DNA from: Aphanomyces cochlioides
Lineage: Eukaryota > Oomycota > Saprolegniomycetes > Saprolegniales > Verrucalvaceae
Reading direction: 5' to 3'
Assembly (NCBI GenBank): GCA_019828595.1
Contig: JAHQRK010000013.1
Span: forward strand, 186,001-250,000
DNA: 64,000 nt
Within the stretch, counting starts at the first letter, position 1; each line of letters opens with the position of its first letter. Below are positions 53,199 through 62,901 of the stretch, in pieces. Both the position numbers and the translations under genes were made by a program. A model generated the notes under the pieces. It was not told the origin of the DNA. It worked only from the letters and a program-made list of their open reading frames with translations, and ran no database searches.

Positions 53199-55076
53199 TA
53201 CCCTTCATTTCGATTTATTCACCGTGTCCGATGCGTTTGGCTCACGGCTAGGGAACCCACAGGTTGCGGGTTCGAGTGCCCGAGTGCGCATTTTTGATAA
53301 AATTTTGTGTAATCCCATGTCTGATTGTTTGGCTCCAAATACCATTGATTGCTCCTACCTCACGCACAGTAGGAAACGCATAGATCTCATTCCTTCAATG
53401 TGCAGCAGGCGAGAAACTAGCATTCCAATGTATGCTGCAGCGTCATTGAGCACTGGCAGGAATCTCAAATCCTGTTTACAACAACAGTCTCTCGATGATT
53501 TTGTTGTTGTACACAGACTTTTGGCTGCATGCCAATGCTCAATGATGCATTGACATACCGCTGCTTGCCACCACAGAGCATGTACAGTAGGAAACGCATA
53601 GATCTCATTCCTTCAATGTGCAGCAGGCGAGAAACTAGCAGTCCAATGTATGCTGTAGCGTCATTGAGCACTGGCAGAAATCTCAAATCCTGTTTACAGC
53701 AACAGTCACTCGTGATTCTGTTGTTGTACACAGACTTTGAACTCCATGACAATGCTCAATGATGCATTGACATACCGCTGCTTGCAACCACAGAGTAAAT
53801 ATGTGTGATAGCACTGTGGTTGCGAATAGACTGTATGCCATAGCGTCATTGAGCACTGGCAGGAATCTCAAATCCTGTTTACAACAACAGTCTCTCGATG
53901 ATTTTGTTGTTGTACACAGACTTTTGGCTGCATGCCAATGCTCAAAGACGCCTTGACGCAAGTAGACATTGCAATGCATCACTATGTATTGACATGTATC
54001 TCAAAACTTCCTGACAACGACCTGCTCTCGATGTTCCTATTGCTCTAAACTGATATTATAGCTCATCTCAATCCTTCGCGTTCGAATTGCTCGGCCTGTG
54101 TCAAATGCACAAGTATAGACACAGCTTCCATAATATGAACGATTGGGCTTTGTTGCTGCACGTAGTAAGCACGGCACAGAATCACCATGAGACTTCCACT
54201 GTCATGCCTGTGCCAGTTGATGCGGAGGTACACATGGCAAAGTCTCCTAAGCCAACACACATGCACTTGTCCGGATGCAACTAGACGTATGCCAAGGCGT
54301 CTTTGAGCATTGGCATGCAGTCTAACGTCTGTAGACAGCCTGTGAGATTCCTGCCAGTGCTCAATGACGCTATTGCATACAGTCTAACGTCTGTAAACAG
54401 GATTTGAGATTCCTGCCAGTGCTCAATGACGCTATGGCATACAGTCTATTCGCAACCACAGTGCTATCACACATATTTACTCTGTGGTTGCAAGCAGCGG
54501 TATGTCAATGCATCATTGAGCATTGGCATGGAGTTCAAAGTCTGTGTACAACAACAGAATCACGAGTGACTGTTGCTGTAAACAGGATTTGAGATTTCTG
54601 CCAGTGCTCAATGACGCTACAGCATACATTGGACTGCTAGTTTCTCGCCTGCTGCACATTGAAGGAATGAGATCTATGCGTTTCCTACTGTACATGCTCT
54701 GTGGTGGCAAGCAGCGGTATGTCAATGCATCATTGAGCATTGGCATGCAGCCAAAAGTCTGTGTACAACAACAAAATCATCGAGAGACTGTTGTTGTAAA
54801 CAGGATTTGAGATTCCTGCCAGTGCTCAATGACGCTGCAGCATACATTGGAATGCTAGTTTCTCGCCTGCTGCACATTGAAGGAATGAGATCTATGCGTT
54901 TCCTACTGTGCGTGAGGTAGGAGCAATCAATGGTATTTGGAGCCAAACAATCAGACATGGGATTACACAAAATTTTATCAAAAATGCGCACTCGGGCACT
55001 CGAACCCGCAACCTGTGGGTTCCCTAGCCGTGAGCCAAACGCATCGGACACGGTGAATAAATCGAAATGAAAGGTA
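53199..55076. repeat. 1.9-kb palindrome with ~685-bp near-identical arms
   Basis: Arms 53199-53883 and 54392-55076 are inverted copies without any indel (paired positions always sum to 108275) and with very few substitutions. A 508-bp spacer separates them. Each arm contains a direct repeat with a period of 218 bp (CAGTAGGAAACGCATAGATC at about 53369 and 53587). The arm ends carry a tRNA-like box pair (TGGCTCACGG, GGGTTCGAGTGCC). No protein-coding function is convincing; identical frames on opposite strands are a product of the palindrome. Confidence 0.92.
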
Positions 55077-55250
55077 TTATATAAAGTTTAAGGCTCAATC
55101 AAAAACGATAAACATATTTTGACCGAATATTCATCTACCCCTGGTGAATAGATATGACCGATGATCTTCATGGTGGTGAGTAGATATGAACGAATCCCCC
55201 GAACCTGGTGAATAGATATGAACTTTTGCCTCGTGGTGGGACATGAATGC

Positions 55251-55432
55251 TGGTGAGATAATATGACCGATACGGTAACATATATTTTCGTGTCCAACCA
55301 GAAAAATATAGACACGAAAATCTAAATTTTGGGACACAGTAGTACAAATCGTTCGGATAGTAACAATTTTTATCCGGAAATACGAAGTTTGCAGTTTGGA
55401 CATAGACATAGACACTCCCGGTGTGGATGCTC
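55251..55432 (-). repeat. Right 182-bp terminal inverted repeat
   Basis: The inverted partner of 48551-48730, ending GGTGTGGATGCTC before TTA. Confidence 0.85.
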
Positions 55433-55963
55433 TTAGTACTGTATATTTAGAGAATACTACTTATTCTTTGCAAGTTAACATCAGAGTGGCAATGAGACAA
55501 TTGGCAGGATAAATTAAGCTATAAAGCTATAGAAGAAAGTGTAATTGTAGTATTACGTTAGAGTAATTCAAGTCCGGCCTGATGGCGAGAAGTTTATAAA
55601 CTGAAACTTTGTTTGAACCAGTCGATATGACAGTGAAAAGGATAACTGTTTCTTTTAATACTTACCATTTTTTATATTTATACCTCTGTATTTCAATACT
55701 ACTCTGGTCCGAAATGTTTGACCACGTTTCGTTTGGATTGGCGGAATTTTTCTAATACACGTCAGATTTGGACTTTGATTGGCTGGACAGAAAGTACAAG
55801 ATCAGAGGTTTGATTGGGTGGTTTTTGCGCTTTCAGAAGCGTTGTTGTTCCCAAAATATGGCCTCGCAAAGAAGCAGCATATAGGTCTACAGCATGCAAT
55901 ATTTACGCCAGCATCGCATAAAGAATATTCGCCGCTTCAAACAAGCTAAAACTGACAAAGTCA

Positions 55964-57354
55964 ATGTTTCGCTCGTCCCAGCAATCGCCATCTCCAGTGG
56001 GATTTCCTGTATCGTCGCGCCGACGGCCTCAAAACCTTAGCGATGACGAGAGAGGGCAATCTATGAACTGCTCCTAGAGCAATCAGTTCGAGGCGAGCTT
56101 CCCAAGGGGGCTTTACAGAGTGTTGCCCATCGGTTTGGCTGCAGTCGCAGGTCAGCGGCACGGATATGGAAGCGTGGACGAGCTTCCATCCAAGACTGGT
56201 CCTGCCTCGCCGTCGTTTCCTCCAAAATCAAAGGTATGCACGGTGAAAATCTATATTTAATTTAATGATACAAGTACAAATTTCTAAAGTGTTCATATTT
56301 TAGGAAACTGTGGTGTGCCACACCACCAACGCCAGACCCTTCGACTAAGACATCCATCCCCAAGTCAACTATACTGCGCCATATGAAAGACAATGCTCGG
56401 CTCAAAGCGCGGTCAAATTACGTCAAGCCAATGCTCACTGAAGAGAACAAGGTGGAACGTATCCGGTTTGCCATGAGCTTTCTTCGTCCATCGTCGAATG
56501 GGAACCACTTCTTTGACAACATGTACAACTACGTGCATGTGGACGAGAAGTGGTTCTATTTAACGAAGGTTCGAAGGAAGAGTTTTATGTGTACGATGAT
56601 GAAGTTGTAGCCCTACGCTCCGTGATGTCTAAGGTGCATCACCAAAGTGATGTTTCTCACCGCTGTATCAAGACTCAGATATGATTTCCATCAACGAACC
56701 ATGTTTGATGGTAAAATTGGGGTTTGACAGTTTGTTGAGCGAGTGGCCGCGAAGCGAACCAGCAAGAACCGCCCAAAAGGGACAGTCAAAACCGTGCCAC
56801 AGACAGTTAACGCTGCTGTCTATGAACAAGCCATCCTGGAAAAAGTTATCCCGGCAATTCAACAGAAACTCCCCTGTGCTTCTCAAAAGGATCAAATTAT
56901 ACTGCAACAAGACAACGCCGGTCCTCATCGATCGATGACAACTGAATTCATGGTGTTAACGGTGTGTCTGTAGCGAACCAGCCGCCCAATAGCCCTGACT
57001 TTAATGTCTTAGACTTAGGATTTTTTTTACGCTATTCAAAGTCTACAGCACCAGAAAGAGACTCGATCGATCGATGAGCTCATTATGGCTGTAGAGTGTG
57101 CGTTTCATGAGCTTCCACATTCGTCGCTCTCCAAGACATTTTTGACGTTGCAAAAAGTGATGGAAATCTCTCTATCAATCGACGGTGGTAACAACTACAA
57201 GTTGCCTCACATGCACAAAGATGCATGCATCGATGATTTCAGTGCTTACAACGTTCAATGTGATTCCTCTTCGTACGAAAGCGCCTTGGCCCACTTGAAT
57301 AATCGCCTGATTGATGAGGTATACCTTGAAGATCTCGTAAATTCCCACGATTAA
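55964..57354 (+). pseudogene. Plant-type mariner transposase, several breaks
   Basis: A possible start at ATG 55964 leads to RRRPQNLSDDER; a shift near 56056 leads to YELLLEQSVRGELPKGALQS, the helix-turn-helix. A probable intron (about 56234-56304) follows SSKIK. Then ILRHMKDNARLK, VHVDEKWFYLTK (first Asp), ILQQDNAGPH (second Asp) and NQPPNSPDFNVLDLGFF (third) appear in different frames, ending with a stop at 57352-57354. At least four indels make it non-functional. The signature is the plant mariner-like (DD39D) one. Confidence 0.82.
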
Positions 57355-57629
57355 GTTGTGATATAATATTACGTGTTTTGATTTTATTATTTTCTCAAGT
57401 ATTAGAGCGCGTTCGGTGGCCACAAAATAATACTAGTATGATATTTTTAAAATATCATGAAAAAAAATCGATATCATGATATTGGGTTTCGTATACAACG
57501 TTCGGTTGTCATCGTTATATCATGAACTTTCAGAAAAATGTCATAATAATATCGTGAAAAAAATATACACCTCTGACCCTGTATATTTATATTGGAATAT
57601 CGTTGAAGGTGCTTTGTGGTCGGGCCTGA

Positions 57630-58984
57630 ATGGCACTCGAGTCTCAAGGAAGGGTGGATCTGCGTGAGAGGTCCACCGAGAAGCATGAAGACAAGCACCG
57701 TCGTCGACGCTCGTTCATACTATTGATTACCAGTTGGTATACAACGACGCACTTATGCTACGAAGCGTGTCGAACGTCGGCGTTGACTGACGCAGCATAC
57801 GTACATGAGATTCTAGAGCTCACAGCCAACCGAACACGAGTCCAGGAGTCACTACGTATGGATCGCTTTGTATTTAACGCTTTGCTCGTGGTGCTTGAGA
57901 ATCGTGGCGGCTTGAAATCGTCGCGTGGCATTTGCAGCCGTGAAAAGATGGTAGTATTTCTATATATCGTTGGGCAGGGGGCAAGCAATAGAAACGCTCA
58001 GGAGCGCTTTCAGCATTCAGGAGATACAATATCAAGGTAGTCATGAATAGATATATAGTTGACACTTTATGATGCTTGTTTATAGAGTATTCCATCAAGT
58101 TTTGAATGCAATGTTGATGTGCGCACCATTGATAATGAAGACCCCGTCATCTACGTCATGCCCCAAAGAAATCAAATCAAATCCCAAGTGGTACCCTTTC
58201 TTCAAAGACTGTATTGGAGCCTTAGACGGCACTCATATTCCAGCATACATTCCAATCAAAGACCAAAAGCCATATCGGAACAGAAAAGGCTTTCTGAGCC
58301 AGAACGTTTTGGGTGTATGCTCATTCGATTTGCTATTCTACTACGTTCTTGCGGGATGGGAAGGCTCTGCGTCGGACGGTTCCGTATTGGAACATGCTCT
58401 ACGCAACGGTCTAGAAATACCCGATGGTAAATATTTTCTTGGTGATGCTGGCTATGCCTTGACCCGCCAATGCATGACGCCATATCGAGGTGTCCGATAT
58501 CATCTACGAGAGTGGGCAAAGTGTAGCAACAGGTATATTTACTCCTACAATTATACTTACACTAGACTAGACCACGCAATCCTCGAGAGCTGTACAATCT
58601 GCGTCACGCTCAACTACGTAATGCAATTGAACGTACTTTCGGCGTCCTGAAAAAGAGATTTCCCCATTTTGAGGTACTCATATTCGATGTGAAGGCATGT
58701 GCAATACTGTAAATGCTAGATTGGCTCCTGAATATGCAATTGAGCAATAAGTACAACTTGTTCAGGCATTGGCATTGCTGCACAACTTCATACGTACAAC
58801 GAGTGGCGATGACATGATTACACAACAATATGATGCCGATGTTGCTGCATGTCGACGGCCTCCTAGGCCATGCCGCAAGGCTACTGAAACCCATGGAGAC
58901 GAATATACTTTGGCTCAACAGCAGCGCGATGACATTGCAAACGCCATGTGGGCTCAGTATAGAAACACATTAGATAGTCGTTGA
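57630..58984 (+). pseudogene. PIF/Harbinger DDE transposase, disrupted near its end
   Basis: Exons 57630-58036, 58086-58532 and 58571-58673, with introns of 49 and 38 nt, keep one frame. The nuclease residues are visible: first Asp in GALDGTHI, second Asp in GSASDGSVL, Glu in NAIERTFGVLKKRFPHF. YFLGDAGYAL is the usual Harbinger block. After 58673 the continuation (RLAPEYAIEQ) is out of frame and followed by a TAA at 58748-58750 before VQLVQALALLHNFIR, so the C-terminal 100 residues (to 58984) are cut off unless an unrecognised splice restores them. The family nuclease acts together with the SANT protein encoded on the other strand. Confidence 0.8.
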
Positions 58985-59204
58985 AACTATTCTAAGTCAA
59001 TGAATACAGCTGAGTTGCATTGAGTTATAACTACACTATCTAGTCACTGTATACTTCTAAGTTATCGCTTTAGCCAGGCATCACGAGAACCACCCTGTGG
59101 CAATAGAAGAAACAGTTCAGCCTTTGCAGCGTTCATCATAACGTCATACGCTGCTGCCATATCCTCATCGTTGATAAACAGCGAGTAGTCAGTATTGAGC
59201 AACT

Positions 59205-59959
59205 CTATCGCTCTTGAAGCTCCACACTTAGAGCTGAGACTTTTGGGGCAGCTGACTTTCGCTCCAAACGGACCAATTCTTCTATCGAGCGTGCTATTGC
59301 AAATCCGGGCGATCTACGTTCACGGAGAGGTGGAATGTCCACCGCCTTCCGTTTTTTTAGCGTTTCGTCTGCACTTGATATATCATCGCCCATATCCATA
59401 GAGGAATTGTCATCACTAGCACTTTCAAGTGGCATTTGGTATGTTGAATGTTCTTGTTCATCGCCGACACAAGAACCACCGACACCAGAGGCAAGTATAC
59501 CTGTAGCCATGCTGCCTTCGAAGATATATGCCAATCCACTTTGATGCTCAAGCCCATTAAGTTGCATATTTTTGAGTTTTGCTTGAATTGGTTTTGGCTT
59601 CGCAGCGATTCGTTCAGCCCAAACAGACTCAGGAGCGATGGGCTTCATTTCATCGGGATCCCAACCGAAACCACTATCATTCTTGAGCGATGTAAAGAGC
59701 TTCCAGTCAGATTTGAGCTATGATAGGTTATTCAATTCATCAATAGTATGATTACCTGATTGTATCGTGTCTTGAGCTTCTCTTTGTCCCAAGAGCAAGC
59801 GAAACGATTGTTGAATTTCGTGAGAATGGCCATCCAAGCCTCCTTTTTGAAGCCAGAATCGGATTGCTTTCCAGCGTCCTTTTGACGAATAAGAAATTTG
59901 ATGAGGTATGCGTCTTTCTCGGTGTCCCATTTTGCTCTACCACTGCCAGTCTTTTGCAT
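59205..59959 (-). CDS. Harbinger Myb/SANT-like DNA-binding protein
   Basis: Exons 59756-59959 and 59205-59717 with a 38-nt intron give 238 residues. Residues 8-70 form a Myb/SANT-like domain: RAKWDTEKDAYLIKFLIRQK, FKKEAWMAILTKFNNRF and SWDKEKLKTRYNQLKSDWKL, followed by SGFGWDPDEM. The middle and C-terminal parts are acidic and Ser-rich with KKRKAVDIPP, a possible nuclear signal. In PIF/Harbinger elements this partner binds the terminal regions and brings the nuclease to DNA. The frame is intact. ATG 59959 is the likely start. Confidence 0.85.
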
Positions 59960-60179
59960 GATGTTCCAGTACTGTGAAGTGATGCTGTTGAAACCACACA
60001 ATCGTAACCGGTTAGCGAGCGTATGAACCGGACACAGATGAAAACATGAAATTTTAATGCAAACCGAACACGCTTGATATAAAACGATATCTGTGAAATA
60101 ATGATATTTTGCTTGAATCAAATATTGCAATTTCATGATATGAAATATCACAATATTTCGTTGACCACCGAACGCGCTC

Positions 60180-60578
60180 TTATATTATCCCGACTTCTCG
60201 AGAGCTGCGATGGCCCAACCCATTCTTGTGTAGCTTGTATACAATCTCTTGGCATAGTTTCTCCTTTGAAACGACCATAGGGAGCGACCGAGAGCCCGGC
60301 GAGGTAGCAGAATGGCCCGAGGAGCCTTTTTTCTGTGATCCTGCTCGCCACCTCGCATAATTGTTCTCTTCGGTAAGCCATTCCAATAGGACTTCGAGGG
60401 AGGATATGGAACCTTCGGTTACAGCATCGCCATCCCATGCGACGCCATTCCGCTTGCTTGCAGTAATTGCTGAGGTACCACTCATCAGACTCTTCATCAA
60501 CCTCAATTGTGCCGTCAACAAAAACTCTGACGGCTCAAACTGTGATTGATGGCCTAAATGGTCTCTTATTTCATCCAA
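60180..60578 (-). CDS. Second frame of the mariner element (WLTEENNY-type domain)
   Basis: A 132-residue protein from ATG 60578, ending at a TAA inside the TTA target site at 60180-60182. Residues 65-130 read LEVLLEWLTEENNYARWRAG and then KEKLCQEIVYKLHKNGLGHR, a helical pattern seen in many oomycete proteins of unknown role, possibly DNA-binding. It lies inside the mariner terminal repeats, convergent to the transposase; in the pre-insertion state the two stops were only about 48 bp apart. It is either an accessory gene of the element or a captured host fragment. Confidence 0.5.
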   Translation of the reverse strand: MDEIRDHLGHQSQFEPSEFLLTAQLRLMKSLMSGTSAITASKRNGVAWDGDAVTEGSISSLEVLLEWLTEENNYARWRAGSQKKGSSGHSATSPGSRSLPMVVSKEKLCQEIVYKLHKNGLGHRSSREVGII

Positions 60579-60723
60579 TCAAATCTATTTTTGAAAGGGG
60601 CCATCAATCAACCTATACGATCAATCATAAATTGAACACCACTATTGTAGAGTCCAATAGATAAATCAAGTAATCACCTCGCATATAATTTCAGTTGGTC
60701 AAACATTTCGGACCAGAGTAGTA

Positions 60724-61214
60724 TTCTTTTGCGAAATTTCAGTGTAGACTGACATTTGACAATCAATTTAGCCTTGTCAGGGCACGTGTCGCTGTTTGTA
60801 CTGGTGCGAGGCAATTACCACTTCGTTGCTGTAGCACATTGCGCTCACGGTCAATTTTATCGCGGGGCGTTTCAGATGAGTGAGATTCGATACAGGCGAC
60901 GTATACACTGCAGTGTTTTTTATATGGTCTGTCCTTTTCTTGCACGACTGCGGCACCAAAATAGTCCCCAACGCCTCCTCACTGCCTTAAAGCTAATCAG
61001 AGGCACTGTGGCTGGAAAATGTCGTGGAAATATTCTACAAATTCAATAATTGTTTCAATCATTTTGAAATTCATTTTTATTTATCTATTTGAGGAATATT
61101 ATTTGAATTATTTGATTGGTCAAATTTATCCGGCTCTTCATTGTGGAGAGCATACTGAAATCTTTATAACTTGTTGAGATCCACTTGCATCCGGATAATG
61201 TGCCATTTTACAGG
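60724..61214. other. Upstream region of the RUS gene
   Basis: No gene is seen. This is probably the promoter side of the RUS/DUF647 gene; AT-rich from about 61050. Confidence 0.5.
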
Positions 61215-62638
61215 ATGCAAAGAGCGGCCACAGCTCGTCGTCTTGGAGTCGAACGGCGAGCGCTCTTTGCGGCTGTTTCCCGGCTCAATCATACATCCAA
61301 GGAGCAGATTAAAGCCACCCAGCAGCATGGTCATCGAGAGCTTGCATTCCGTTCTCTTCCGGATGAGAAACTCGACTTGATCGGATCTGCCAAGCCATCA
61401 ATGACAGAGACTATCAAGGATATACCTAGATTACTCGAAGATTTGTTCCTCCCAAGGGACTATGCTACATCGACTAGCCATGACTATCTTCCATACGTTA
61501 AGTGGCAATTCGTAGCAAGCGTCGCTGGAAGCACAGCCGGTGTTTTGTCCATGCAGTCGTTGTTGTATGCTATTGGCCTGCAAAGTGGGGCGATTCCGAT
61601 GGCTGCAGCACTCAATTGGGTCATCAAAGACGGTCTTGGACAATTTGGAGGTGTTCTCTTTGCCAGTCTTGTCAACCATCGCTTTGACGCGGATCCAAAA
61701 CGATGGCGTGCGGTGTCTGCTGTTGCAATGGATGCGGCAACCTTGATTGAGATTCTGACTCCCCTTGTTCCTGCTTACTTTCTGCCCATGGCAGCTACGG
61801 CGAACGTTGCCAAGAACATTTCGTGGCTCTCTGCGAGCGCTACTCGAGCTGGGTTTCATTATTCTTTTGCCCAACGTGAGAACTTGGCCGATATTACTGC
61901 CAAAGCTGGTTCTCAGTCTATTGCCTCATCGATTGCAGGCACAGCTCTCGGTATTGCAATCTCTCCTATCGTTGGCACGTCAACTGTCCACGTCGCTGCT
62001 GCATTTGGCGTATTATCGTGCTTGAATTTGTTTTCCATCTATAAATCTCTGTCGGTTGTAGCTCTGCGAACACTGAATCAGCAGGTATATTCCATCAATT
62101 TTGCCAATTGAGCTGACGAATTGACCAGCGCTTACACTTAATCGTTGACCAATACTGGCAAGACGATAAAGTTCTTGAGCCAACGGACGTCAATGGTATG
62201 GAAAAGTTCGTCTCGACCATCTTTTCAGGGTACCCGAATCGATTCCAACGATCCAAAGTGGCGTTGAGCTCGCGTTTGGACCAAGTTTTGACGCCATCAA
62301 CAATTCGATGGCCTGAAAAGTATATCATCCACGTCTCTCCAGGTCATGTCGTTCATTTGCTGCTCGAAGCGGACGCCAATAGTGTCGACGTCCTCACTGC
62401 GCACTTGCACCTTGTCAAGTTGCAAATGTACTTGGAAGAAAACATGGAACCAACGCAAGCCTTGCATCAAAGTTATGCTGATTTGCACTCGAAGCACTCG
62501 AAACATAGCCAAATGAGTCGCCGCGACCATTTCATCAACGAAATGCTCGATAGCGAGTGGCATTGCGACCATTTACTCGTCGAAGAAGTCGAAGCTCGGT
62601 ATAAAATACACGATTCCCCATCGACATCTGCTCAATAA
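61215..62638 (+). CDS. RUS/DUF647 family membrane protein
   Basis: Exons 61215-62084 and 62129-62638 with one 44-nt intron (GTATAT...ACCAG) give 459 residues. The core matches the root UVB-sensitive family (DUF647): DYLPYVKWQFVASVAGSTAG, AAALNWVIKDGLGQFGGVLF, FDADPKRWR, LIEILTPLVPAYFLPMA, KNISWLSASATRAG and FAQRENLADITAKAGSQS. Several hydrophobic helices suggest membrane association. In plants, RUS1/RUS2 act in UV-B sensing and auxin/vitamin B6-related development; the role in protists is unknown. ATG 61215 gives MQRAATARRLG, a basic N-terminus that could be a mitochondrial or plastid-like targeting peptide. Confidence 0.9.
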
Positions 62639-62901
62639 AGCAGACCAAAACCCAGTTTGTAGTCATGAAGATCACTCATTGTTGTAAATAATGACATTTC
62701 CCCTTCCAAAGAAAGCAAAAGAGTCTGGAGCTCTTCTTGGCCTCCTTTTGAATCTTCTCTTCACGCATCAACAGTGGATTTCCCAAAGAGCAGGCACAAA
62801 GAGACTAGAATCGTGACAATTATAAAGGTGTGAATCGCAGAGGGATGGAATTGCAAATATTGGAAGGGAAAGTAGTCGATTGTTTATATTCATGCCAATG
62901 A

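Larger units (their letters stand above)
48551..55432. mobile_element. 6.9-kb element with 180-bp terminal inverted repeats
   Basis: Terminal repeats 48551-48730 and 55251-55432 are near-identical inverted copies starting GAGCA(T)C-ACACC-GGAGTGTC. The flanks show TTA at 48548-48550 and 55433-55435, which fits PIF/Harbinger-type 3-bp duplication. Three copies of GGTGAATAGATATGA-like sequence sit inside the right end (55138-55220). The interior holds a Helitron-like relic (48877-51319) and a large palindrome (53199-55076) but no Harbinger transposase, so it is either a large non-autonomous element that gathered other elements, or a pair of solo insertions in inverted orientation. Confidence 0.65.
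57405..60179. mobile_element. PIF/Harbinger element, 2775 bp, two genes
   Basis: Perfect 15-bp terminal inverted repeats GAGCGCGTTCGGTGG/CCACCGAACGCGCTC, with exact TTA duplication at 57402-57404 and 60180-60182. Sub-terminal AT-rich palindromes with ATATCATGA motifs occur on both sides. It carries the two standard Harbinger genes in convergent orientation: a DDE nuclease (57630-58984, plus) and a Myb/SANT-like DNA-binding partner (59205-59959, minus). It landed 48 bp downstream of the mariner transposase stop. Confidence 0.93.
55699..60721. mobile_element. Plant-type mariner (about 2.2 kb) split by a Harbinger
   Basis: Perfect 26-bp terminal inverted repeats, starting CTACTCTGGTCCGAAATGTT, are bounded by TA at 55697-55698 and 60722-60723. 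Removing the inserted Harbinger (57405-60179 plus one TTA) leaves 2245 bp. Inside are a broken transposase on the plus strand (55964-57354) and a convergent minus-strand frame (60180-60578). The repeat and transposase are of the same class as, but clearly different from, the mariner at 12176-13779. Confidence 0.88.

Noticed and set aside
53228..53295. tRNA gene
   Set aside because: A-box- and B-box-like sequences are too close together and the acceptor and anticodon stems do not form, so it is not called a tRNA gene.
53224..53553. Two identical 109-codon frames on opposite strands (also 54722-55051)
   Set aside because: They exist only because of the palindrome; composition is not protein-like, and the frames cross the direct repeats.
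57355..57404. Truncation of the mariner accessory frame by the Harbinger insertion
   Set aside because: Joining the flanks without the Harbinger still gives TAA at the same place, so the stop predates the insertion.
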